Assembly (NCBI GenBank): GCA_035602605.1
Contig: DATNLZ010000005.1
Location: forward strand, 1-34,880
DNA from: DASQHY01 sp035602605
GTDB lineage: Bacteria > Acidobacteriota > Terriglobia > Acidiferrales > UBA7541
Reading direction: 5' to 3'
DNA: 34,880 nucleotides
Part shown: in pieces, positions 17,429 through 24,776 of the stretch
How positions within the stretch are numbered: the stretch's first letter is position 1
Layout of the letters: every line of letters begins with the position of its first letter
Translations under genes and position numbers: made by a program
Notes under the pieces: generated by a model
What the model was told of the DNA's origin: nothing
The model's input: only the letters and a program-made list of their open reading frames with translations
The model's database searches: none

Positions 17429-18982
17429 CTACGAGACCGGCGCAAAAAATGTGCGCGGATCGACACGATGCGCCGCGTCGTGCGGGCAGGCATAGACGCA
17501 GCTAGGCTCTTTCTGATCGGTACAGAGATCACACGAGGTCGCCTTATGTTTGACGGCGGCTTTGTTATGCCCCGGCTTTTCGGGGTCGTCGGACATTACG
17601 CTAAATGGATGCAGATTAATATTGCCGTAAGGACAATTACGCGCGCAGAGGCCGCAGCCGATGCACCAGTCTTCGATGATAACCTCGAGAGAATTGCGAC
17701 GGCGGATTGCGCCAACCGGACAGCCGACCATGCAGGTGGGGTCGGCACACTGCCTGCATGACGTGGCGACCAAGAAGTTATCGAAACGCAAGCCGTCTCG
17801 AATCAGGCGTGTAACGCCGTCATGGGCGTCGGCGCATGCGGTGACGCAAGCATCACAGCGAGTGCAACGCTCGAGATCCAGGATGAGCAGGCTCCGCGCT
17901 TCCATCAATCCTTGTGCGAGAAAATGATTGAGGGGCACGCTGCGCACGGCCCAGGAGCGTTCGCGATTTTGTTCCTGACGCTCGGATGCAACCAGTTCCA
18001 GTCCGCGCCGGACAGCGGGGAATTGCTCGATCATGTGTCGAAAATCATCGGCGCCGACGCGCACGAGCTCGACGTGATCGAGCGCCGTACACGTAGCGGT
18101 GCGCTCGCCACCGCCGAGGAGGCCGATCTCACCAAAATAATCGCCGCGCGAAAGATACGCGAGGATCAGTTCGCCTCCGGGATGATGTTCCGAAACCTTT
18201 ACGAAGCCAATGCGAATCAAATAAAAGCTGTCGGCGGCGCCGCCTTGGGCGCAGATCACGTCGCCGGGGTTGTAGCGGATGAGCTCGATGGTGCCTTTCA
18301 AGTGGTCAACGAATTCCGGAGTGAGTGCGGCGAAGATGGGCACACCGCGGAGATGATTCTCGAGTGCCCGACGCCGATAAGTCTCGTCGGTCTGCGCGCG
18401 AAACGCCTTGTTTTTCTGAAGAATATCGAGGATGTTACGAAGCATTTCGTACATCGTGCACTCAGTTTCGGCGCGAATGGTGGCCGACCGCGGATAAAAA
18501 TTCATGCAGGTCATTTCACCGAAAAGGTCGCCGGGACCCAGCGTCGCCACGGGGTTGTCATAGGCAAGATCCACAGAGGCGTCGATGGGGATGAAGCGCT
18601 GGGTAGCTTCTTCATCGCGCCGGTCATCCGCGCGGCCAGCCAACTTGCTGGTCAGACTCTTGAGAAAGCCGCGCGCCCGGCTTTCCGTCTTTACGTGGGC
18701 AATAGGCGCGGAAATGGAAACACGCGCCCGACCTTCCAGAATAAAAAACGCGGTTGACCCGTACTCACCCTCGCGACACACAATGTCTCCCGCGCGGAAG
18801 CGTCGGCGAACGATGGCCCCGCAATTTTTTTCGAGCAAGCCCCTGGAGACGCCTTGAAAGATCGGGTGCGCTAGCAATTCATCTGGCAGGACGGGTTCAG
18901 CGCCAATCGACGTGGCCAGGCTCGCGCGAAGGCTTTCACCATTGATTCCGGGTTTTTCAGGCACGTTAAACGGAACAGGCAC
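17429..18982 (-). CDS. Two cyclic-nucleotide-binding domains fused to a four-cluster ferredoxin domain
   Basis: A 517-residue cytoplasmic protein from a GTG start with GGGGTGA just upstream. CNB domain 1 spans ~40-195 and has 'LFGEM...PRSATIRA', with a charged insertion of about 45 residues before this cassette. CNB domain 2 spans ~215-320 and has 'YFGEIGLL...ERTATCTA'. Both keep the Glu and Arg that contact the cyclic nucleotide ribose and phosphate. Residues ~360-517 form a ferredoxin-like domain of the NrfC/HybA/DmsB kind with 16 cysteines in four groups: CTRCDACVTAC, CRQCADPTCMVGC, CIGCGLCARNC and CDLCTDQKEPSCVYAC. That is enough for four [4Fe-4S] clusters. No DNA-binding helix-turn-helix is present. 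As first gene of the operon with cytochrome b and decaheme c, it probably feeds electrons to them, possibly gated by cAMP or cGMP. Confidence 0.88.
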   Translation of the reverse strand: MPVPFNVPEKPGINGESLRASLATSIGAEPVLPDELLAHPIFQGVSRGLLEKNCGAIVRRRFRAGDIVCREGEYGSTAFFILEGRARVSISAPIAHVKTESRARGFLKSLTSKLAGRADDRRDEEATQRFIPIDASVDLAYDNPVATLGPGDLFGEMTCMNFYPRSATIRAETECTMYEMLRNILDILQKNKAFRAQTDETYRRRALENHLRGVPIFAALTPEFVDHLKGTIELIRYNPGDVICAQGGAADSFYLIRIGFVKVSEHHPGGELILAYLSRGDYFGEIGLLGGGERTATCTALDHVELVRVGADDFRHMIEQFPAVRRGLELVASERQEQNRERSWAVRSVPLNHFLAQGLMEARSLLILDLERCTRCDACVTACADAHDGVTRLIRDGLRFDNFLVATSCRQCADPTCMVGCPVGAIRRRNSLEVIIEDWCIGCGLCARNCPYGNINLHPFSVMSDDPEKPGHNKAAVKHKATSCDLCTDQKEPSCVYACPHDAAHRVDPRTFFAPVS

Positions 18983-19202
18983 ACATTCACCCCGTAACTA
19001 AAAGCGCAAGAAAAGCCAATGCGATAGTAAGACAACCTGTTTCAGAATCCCGTTCGCATGTTGGAAACAAGATGCGAAAGAGACAACGCCTTGTGCGTTC
19101 CTTTCCCATAGTCCGCATAGTAGAATCACCGCGATTTGCGTGCCAATGATGAGTGTTTTTCAGTGAACTACGGCGTGAGATGAATGCCCAGCGAGAGGGT
19201 TG

Positions 19203-20609
19203 ATGAGAGTAAAGCATGACATTTGCAGCTTGCGCTTTGTCTGGATTGCGATGGTTTTCGGTGCGGCCGTTTTCTTAGGTGATTCTCCCTGTGCCGCGGA
19301 CGACACACCAAAAACAATTGCAACACGCAACTCCACTATTGCTGAGCAGAGTGACTCCGGGAAATATATCGGACCCGGCTCGTGCAGCTCAACCAGTTGT
19401 CACGGAAGCGTTACGCCGCGTGCGGAAACGCGCGTTTTGCAAAACGAGTACAGCACCTGGGTGGTAAAGGATAAGCATAGCAAGGCGTACAGCGCGCTGA
19501 CCGGTGTTGTTGGCGAGCGCATGGCGCGCATTCTGAAGCTTGGAACCGCGGCCGACCACGCGCCGCGATGCCTGGGGTGCCATGCGCTTTACGTGCCGGC
19601 GAATCAGCGCGGGCGCGTGTTTGACCTCAATGAGGGAGTGAGTTGCGAGAGTTGCCACGGTCCAGCGTCGGGCTGGCTTGGTCCGCACACCATGCGCGCC
19701 TGGGCCCACGAGCAATCCATCGCTACTGGAATGGCGGACACGAGAGATCTAATTCATCGCACGAAGAAGTGCTTGTCGTGCCACCTGGGAAGCCAGGAAA
19801 AGTTTGTGGATCACGGAATGATTGCCGCTGGGCATCCCGACTTATATTTCGAGCTCGATTCGTTTTCAGCGGTAATGCCGCGACATTGGAACACGCCGCG
19901 CATGAAGGCGCCGGGCGTGCCTTCGGAAGATGGCGCATGGAGCGGTGTTCGCGAATGGGCGACGGGCCAAGCCATGCAATTGAATATGGGGCTGGAGCGG
20001 CTGGCGGTGCGCGCCCAGGGAAAAGTCTGGCCGGAGTTTTCAGAAATGGATTGCTTTGCCTGCCATCACGCCCTGACTTCCCCGGAGAAGAGTTGGAGGC
20101 AGGAACGGGGATATGCCGGGCGCCGTCCCGGTGACCCACCATGGAATGCTTCGCGTTACGCTGTATTTCAGCTTGTGGCTAATCAGGCGGATGCCGCGAT
20201 CGCCCACGAACTTGCGACGCAGCTCGCCCGTCTGACCGAGCTCATGAGTAAGCCCGTTCCCGATCGCGAAGCTGTGGCGACTATAGCGGCAAATGCCGCG
20301 CCTGTGGCCGGAAAACTGGCACAACGCCTCGAAAACTTGCAATTTGATCAGCCAACCACGCTACGTCTGCTGCAGCGCATTTCTGCGGACGAAGCCGGCA
20401 TTAGCAATCAAGGGGAGCGTGCGGCAGAACAAGCCGCCATGGCGCTTGACTCCCTATTCGTCGCTTACAATAAAAATGTCAAGCCGGCGAACGCCCCAGA
20501 GCTGCGCACGGCGATAAACGGACTTTTCCAGCAGGTGGAAAGCCCCTCCAATTACAATCCGGGAGATTTTGCCCGCCAAATGCGCAAAGTAAATTCTCTT
20601 CTGCGATAA
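19203..20609 (+). CDS. Cytochrome c554-like pentaheme protein
   Basis: A 468-residue exported protein. The ATG at 19203 follows GAGAGGG closely; a TTG one codon upstream is less likely. A signal peptide ends near residue 31 ('DSPCAADD'). Four CXXCH motifs (CLGCH, CESCH, CLSCH, CFACH) and one CX4CH (CSSTSCH) near the mature N-terminus suggest up to five hemes. The order and spacing, with 'CSSTSCHG', 'CLGCHALYVP', 'GVSCESCHGPASGWLGPH' and 'HPDLYFELDSF', fit the cytochrome c554/multiheme_CYTC family. The C-terminal ~150 residues are helical and heme-free. It is divergent from the Fe-S/cytochrome b operon across a 220-base shared upstream region, so the two sets may be co-regulated. A periplasmic electron carrier is the likely role. 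Confidence 0.87.
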   Translation: MRVKHDICSLRFVWIAMVFGAAVFLGDSPCAADDTPKTIATRNSTIAEQSDSGKYIGPGSCSSTSCHGSVTPRAETRVLQNEYSTWVVKDKHSKAYSALTGVVGERMARILKLGTAADHAPRCLGCHALYVPANQRGRVFDLNEGVSCESCHGPASGWLGPHTMRAWAHEQSIATGMADTRDLIHRTKKCLSCHLGSQEKFVDHGMIAAGHPDLYFELDSFSAVMPRHWNTPRMKAPGVPSEDGAWSGVREWATGQAMQLNMGLERLAVRAQGKVWPEFSEMDCFACHHALTSPEKSWRQERGYAGRRPGDPPWNASRYAVFQLVANQADAAIAHELATQLARLTELMSKPVPDREAVATIAANAAPVAGKLAQRLENLQFDQPTTLRLLQRISADEAGISNQGERAAEQAAMALDSLFVAYNKNVKPANAPELRTAINGLFQQVESPSNYNPGDFARQMRKVNSLLR

Positions 20610-20653
20610 TTCAAAAGCAAACTGGCACATGATTCGCCAGTGGTGCGAGAACG

Positions 20654-21985
20654 ATGATCAAAAACCATTTTCCTCCGGGCCCCAACGCTGAGAAGTGGCG
20701 CGGAAACTATAAAGAGTTCCGGCGCGACCCGCTTGGATTCATGATGCGAGTTGCGCGCGAGCACGGCGACGTTGTTGGCATCCGCTATTACCGCTACAAA
20801 GTTTTTATCTTCAATCATCCGGACGACATCGAAGCGGTTCTCGTAACGCATAACAAGAATTTCATTAAAGGCCGGGCCTTGCGCGCGAACAAGAGGCTTT
20901 TCGGTGAAGGCTTGTTGACCAGTGAAGGAGAGGCTTGGCTTCGGCAGCGACGCCTGGCCCAGCCCGCATTTCACCGCGCGCGAATTGCGAGCTATGCGGA
21001 CACAATGGTGCGCTTCACCGAACAGATGGTCAGAGGTTGGCGCCACGGCGAGACGCGCAACGTCCACGAAGAAATGATGCGACTGACGCTCGCGATCGTC
21101 GCGAAGACCCTGTTCAATGCCGATGTCACCGGGGAGGCGAGGGAGATCGGAGAAGCTCTCGAGGTGGTCATGCAAGTAAACACCGATCCGCGTCGGCTCT
21201 TGTTTGTTCCCGCGTGGCTGCCAACGCCGGCAAACCTAGCGATGAGACGCGCGGTGCGCCGCCTGGATCGCGTGATCTACCGGATTATTTCCGAACGGCG
21301 CGCTAATGGCCACGAAGCGCGTGACCTGCTTTCGTTGCTGCTTCACGCAAGGGATGAAGATGGCTCGGGTATGAGCGACAGGCAACTCCGTGACGAAGCT
21401 GTAACGCTTTTTCTTGCTGGCCATGAGACGACTGCGATCACGCTTTCCTGGACGTGGTGGCTTTTGGCCCAACATCCAAAAATTGAAGCGCGGCTGCACG
21501 CGGAACTTGCCGGCGTTCTCGGCGGACGCGAGGCTACCGTTGAAGATCTGCCACGGCTGCGCTACTTGGAGATGGTGCTTTCTGAGTCCCTGCGGCTGTA
21601 TCCTCCCGCCTGGAGCATGGTGCGATTGGCAATTCAACATTCCGAAATAGGCGGATACCTGGTTCCTGCTGGGTGCGGTGTTGCAATGTCCCAGTATGTG
21701 GTGCATCGCGATCCGCGGTTTTTTGATGCACCGGAAGAATTTCGGCCGGAGCGTTGGGAAAATGACTTTGCCAAGCGGCTGCCCAAATTTGCTTACTTTC
21801 CCTTTGGCGGCGGCCCGCGAATTTGCATCGGCAATTCGTTCGCGCTGATGGAGGCTTCGCTGGCTCTTGCGACGATTGCTCAAAAATTTCGCCTGACCCT
21901 GGTCCCCGGCGAACCTGTTGAACCGCTTCCTTCGATCACACTCCGCCCGAAAAACGGTATCCCCGTGATTCTGCACCAGCGCTAA
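20654..21985 (+). CDS. Cytochrome P450 monooxygenase
   Basis: A 443-residue P450. An N-terminal 'PPGP' hinge is followed by the I-helix AGHETT oxygen-activation motif, the K-helix ExxR (ESLR), and the heme loop FGGGPRICIG with Cys391 as thiolate ligand. Length and motifs resemble the CYP4/CYP102-like side of bacterial P450s, which often act on fatty acids or other hydrophobic substrates. There is no membrane anchor and no fused reductase. No ferredoxin or ferredoxin reductase of the usual P450 type is in the window, so its redox partner must be elsewhere. It starts 44 bases after the pentaheme gene, with a weak 6-bp hairpin (20621-20641) between, so it could share a transcript. The substrate cannot be told from sequence. 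Confidence 0.95.
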   Translation: MIKNHFPPGPNAEKWRGNYKEFRRDPLGFMMRVAREHGDVVGIRYYRYKVFIFNHPDDIEAVLVTHNKNFIKGRALRANKRLFGEGLLTSEGEAWLRQRRLAQPAFHRARIASYADTMVRFTEQMVRGWRHGETRNVHEEMMRLTLAIVAKTLFNADVTGEAREIGEALEVVMQVNTDPRRLLFVPAWLPTPANLAMRRAVRRLDRVIYRIISERRANGHEARDLLSLLLHARDEDGSGMSDRQLRDEAVTLFLAGHETTAITLSWTWWLLAQHPKIEARLHAELAGVLGGREATVEDLPRLRYLEMVLSESLRLYPPAWSMVRLAIQHSEIGGYLVPAGCGVAMSQYVVHRDPRFFDAPEEFRPERWENDFAKRLPKFAYFPFGGGPRICIGNSFALMEASLALATIAQKFRLTLVPGEPVEPLPSITLRPKNGIPVILHQR

Positions 21986-22208
21986 ACCGCGTCGCACCCG
22001 CGCAAGGCACGTCTGCACATTCCCGCTATGGTTGCTTCGCTTCTCGCGCCAACCTCTTGGGCGGATGCGTATCGGCAGCCACATCGTGTCTGACGCACCA
22101 CGTACCTAGAGCCCCTGTGGTTTCGTAACCCACTGCAAATGCAGCAGATAGATTTTGGACAACGATGTGCCATTGGTGCTCCCGACGAGAGCAACACGGA
22201 GGCGAGCG

Positions 22209-22925
22209 ATGTCCCGAGCAATGCACCGGGCCAGCGATGGTGGGATGCGCAGAACAAGGAGAACGGCCTGGGCGGGTTTAGTAGCGCTAGTTCTAGCAAC
22301 CAGCGCCGAGGCGCTGGCGCAAACCAAAGAAAGCGGCGCGAAGCCGATTCCGCAAGTGATTACCGACGCGCAAATTCCGCAGGCAAAGACCGACGGGAAG
22401 CAACAAACCCAAAGGCTAATCGTCGTCAGCATCGCGGACCGCAAACTGGCGCTCGTCGAGAATGGCAAAGTGGTGAAACTGTACGGCGTAGCGGTCGGCG
22501 CAAAGGTCAGCCCCAGCCCGCCAGGGGAATACACGATTGTCCATCGCATTCCCAAGCCCACTTACTATGCGCCAGGCGTGATCATGCCTTCCGGAAAAAA
22601 TAATCCGCTGGGAACGCGCTGGATTGGACTGAGCATCAAGGGATTTGGTATTCACGGCACAAACCAGCCGCGCTCGATCGGGCGCAGCCTTTCTCACGGG
22701 TGCATCCGCATGCGCAACCGGGATGTCGAAGATCTTTTTGAGCGGGTGCGCGTCGGCGACCGTGTGCAATTGGCCGCGGAACGCAGCGAAGAGATCGCGC
22801 AGATATTCGCCGGCGCGCCCGCGATGCTGACCGAAGCTACGGCGCAAACGGCAAAGACTGAGGCAAGTGCGGAAGGCGACGAAATTGAAAAAGGGCGGCC
22901 CAACCCGGTCGGCAGTCACTGGTAA
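22209..22925 (+). CDS. Periplasmic L,D-transpeptidase (YkuD domain)
   Basis: A 238-residue exported protein. The ATG at 22209 is chosen because GGAGG lies six bases upstream and a signal peptide then follows (basic 'RRTRR', hydrophobic stretch, 'AEALAQ'); the frame is open to 22155. The YkuD catalytic domain covers ~70-190, with the active-site signature from His149 (HGTN) to SHGCIR, whose Cys165 is the nucleophile. Family members crosslink peptidoglycan stems (3-3 bonds) or attach lipoproteins to the wall, and give carbapenem-tolerant crosslinks. No LysM or peptidoglycan-binding domain is present, so this is a minimal enzyme. The C-terminal ~40 residues are Ala/Glu/Thr-rich and probably disordered. 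The next two genes follow on the same strand. Confidence 0.92.
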   Translation: MSRAMHRASDGGMRRTRRTAWAGLVALVLATSAEALAQTKESGAKPIPQVITDAQIPQAKTDGKQQTQRLIVVSIADRKLALVENGKVVKLYGVAVGAKVSPSPPGEYTIVHRIPKPTYYAPGVIMPSGKNNPLGTRWIGLSIKGFGIHGTNQPRSIGRSLSHGCIRMRNRDVEDLFERVRVGDRVQLAAERSEEIAQIFAGAPAMLTEATAQTAKTEASAEGDEIEKGRPNPVGSHW

Positions 22926-23005
22926 CGCGCAAGAAGCGCGATCCTTAACGACCCTCGTGATGACCGCCGTCGGCTGGTGAAACGGACAAACAGGAGGAGG
23001 CCAAC

Positions 23006-23200
23006 ATGGACGCAATGATGGTCATCGGACAGATCGCCGGGACGTTAATGCTTTCGATTTGCGCAGGTTTAGGGATTGAGTGGATTTTTCTTGCCGGGGC
23101 GTTTCGCCTTATGTCAGCAGCGCTGACGCGCACGCCGACGCCCCAGCCCGCGTTGCCGCCTCGCCGCGCGTTCGAGCGCGGGCCGGCGCTCTGGCTCTAG
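23006..23200 (+). CDS. Small single-pass membrane protein
   Basis: A 64-residue protein from an ATG with a very strong Shine-Dalgarno (AGGAGGAGG) a few bases upstream, the best ribosome binding site in this part of the window. Residues ~5-36 are hydrophobic, forming one long or two short membrane segments. The C-terminal ~25 residues are Pro/Arg/Thr-rich and probably soluble. I recognise no family. It sits 80 bases after the L,D-transpeptidase and 117 bases before the SPFH protein on the same strand, so it may be a partner of the band-7 scaffold. The strong start signal and hydrophobic pattern support a true gene. Confidence 0.7.
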   Translation: MDAMMVIGQIAGTLMLSICAGLGIEWIFLAGAFRLMSAALTRTPTPQPALPPRRAFERGPALWL

Positions 23201-23317
23201 CCCGCACGTTCAGCGGGAGGCACCAGAGGCTAAGCGCGCAGCCGGTAAGGCGGCGCTACTAAATCAGCACCGAGTTGACCGGATCGAATTTCGAGCCGGC
23301 CACAAAGGAGAGATGAA

Positions 23318-24721
23318 ATGTTGTTCTTCAAGTATTTGTTGATTGCAGTGGGTGTGGGATTGTTCGGTGGCGCTAGCGGTATAGCGGCGTACGATATTTT
23401 TATCGCGGCCCAGCTGCGACGACTTTTGAATCGTGATGCGCTCACGGAGGGTTGCGAGCCAGGAGGAAAACCTGAACGCCCTTTAGCCCCCATCCGGTGG
23501 CGCCTCGCCCAACACCTGGCAGTGCTGGGCATCGCGCCATTCCTGCTTGGATTGAGCATCGTCGTGGTGCCGGACGGTTCGGGAGGAGTTCGCGTCAGCC
23601 AAATTTCCGGCACCCGGCCGGGGACGCTCTATCCGGGAGTGCACCTGGTCGTGCCGCTCGTCGATCGAGTGGCACTTTATGATTTGCGCGAGCACCTCTT
23701 CAGCACGGCGGCGGGCGAAGGAATTAAAAAAGAGAGCCACGGGAAAAAGACGGAAGTTTTGCGAGTACAGGCGCGTGAAGGACTTTCGGTTGGTGTTGCT
23801 GTGGCCGTTCGTTATCATCTCGATCCACGGCGGCTCAGCACGATCCATGGCACCCTGGCACAGCCAATTGATGAAGAGATTGTCGCGCCCGTAGTGGCCA
23901 CCATTTTTCGCCAAGTGGCCCCCAATTATTTGGTGAGAGAACTATTCGCCGCGCGTCGCGAAGAGATACGGCAGAAGGCTGCTGACGCGATCATTGCGCG
24001 ACTCGGCGCCGACGGCATTATCGTGAAGGAGGTCTCGCTGCGGGATATCGAGCTTCCTGTCGAGTATGCGCGCGGCCTCGAAGGCCTCCTCTTGAAAGAG
24101 CAGGAGAGCGAACGGCTGGGCACCGAAACGGATATCAAGGAAAAACAGGTGCGCATCGCGGAGCTAGAGGCGGAAGCGCAGAAGAAACGAGAAGTCAAGC
24201 AGGCCGAGGCCGCGGCAGCGGTGCGCGTTTTGCAGGCCAAGGCTGAGTCTGACGCCATGCAGTACACGCTGCCGCTCAAGGAGAAACAGATTGAGCAGTC
24301 CAAGCTCGAAGCAGCGGCGCGAAAAGAGGCCACGCTGCAAAACGCGGACGCGGCAGCAAAGGCCAAGGTGATCGATAGCAAAGCCGAGCGGGAGCGCCAG
24401 AATTTGCTCTCAGATGCCGAAGCAAATCGAATTCGCGTGACTGCCGCGGCGGACTCCGAGCGCTTGAAGCTAGAAGCAAGCGTGCTCAAGCAGAATCCGA
24501 TGCTGATTCAGAAAATCATCGCTGAGCGGCTCTCGGACAAACTGCAGATTATGATGGTGCCGATCGACGGGAAGAATTTCTTTGCGAATGATGTGTTGCG
24601 GTCGGCCTTCAGCGCGCAGCCCGGGAATACCAATGACGCGCACATCGAGGCTTCCTCTGATGATGTGGATGGACCGCCGGTACCGACGACGGCTCAGCGC
24701 CAGGGCAATCGCAAGCATTAG
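23318..24721 (+). CDS. SPFH/band-7 (prohibitin/flotillin-like) membrane scaffold protein
   Basis: A 467-residue protein, with AAAGGAG upstream of the ATG. Two N-terminal membrane segments (~7-29 and ~66-87) are separated by a basic loop. A band-7 domain (~88-280) follows, with the family's 'RPGTLYPGVHLVVPLVDRV' entry and 'GIIVKEVSLRDIELPVEYA' end. Next is a long Ala/Glu/Lys-rich coiled coil (~280-395), then a hydrophobic helix ('NPMLIQKIIAERLSDKLQIMMVP') and a disordered tail. Family proteins form large membrane-associated rings that organise microdomains or control membrane proteases. No NfeD or FtsH partner is adjacent. The preceding 64-residue membrane protein is a candidate partner. It converges on the tricorn gene. 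Confidence 0.9.
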   Translation: MLFFKYLLIAVGVGLFGGASGIAAYDIFIAAQLRRLLNRDALTEGCEPGGKPERPLAPIRWRLAQHLAVLGIAPFLLGLSIVVVPDGSGGVRVSQISGTRPGTLYPGVHLVVPLVDRVALYDLREHLFSTAAGEGIKKESHGKKTEVLRVQAREGLSVGVAVAVRYHLDPRRLSTIHGTLAQPIDEEIVAPVVATIFRQVAPNYLVRELFAARREEIRQKAADAIIARLGADGIIVKEVSLRDIELPVEYARGLEGLLLKEQESERLGTETDIKEKQVRIAELEAEAQKKREVKQAEAAAAVRVLQAKAESDAMQYTLPLKEKQIEQSKLEAAARKEATLQNADAAAKAKVIDSKAERERQNLLSDAEANRIRVTAAADSERLKLEASVLKQNPMLIQKIIAERLSDKLQIMMVPIDGKNFFANDVLRSAFSAQPGNTNDAHIEASSDDVDGPPVPTTAQRQGNRKH

Positions 24722-24731
24722 CGCGGCGGAT

Positions 24732-24746
24732 CGGCGCACCGCGCCG
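24732..24746. other. GC hairpin between convergent genes
   Basis: CGGCGC/GCGCCG forms a perfect 6-bp stem with a 3-base loop in the 55-base gap between the convergent SPFH and tricorn-like genes. Neither strand has a T run next to it, so a role in ending transcription is only possible, not shown. Confidence 0.25.
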
Positions 24747-24776
24747 GTTGCAAAAAGAAGAGCCGCCAGCTTCCTG

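Noticed and set aside
17822..18757. 311-codon open frame on the plus strand
   Set aside because: It lies fully opposite the CNB/Fe-S gene, whose cysteine and nucleotide motifs are clear. The plus-strand translation shows no domain.
20621..20641. Terminator after the pentaheme cytochrome gene
   Set aside because: The 6-bp ACTGGC/GCCAGT stem has a 9-base loop and no T run, so it is at most a weak hairpin.
23926..24489. 187-codon Ser/Ala-rich frame on the minus strand
   Set aside because: It is the mirror of the Ala/Glu/Lys-rich coiled coil of the band-7 protein and not a gene.
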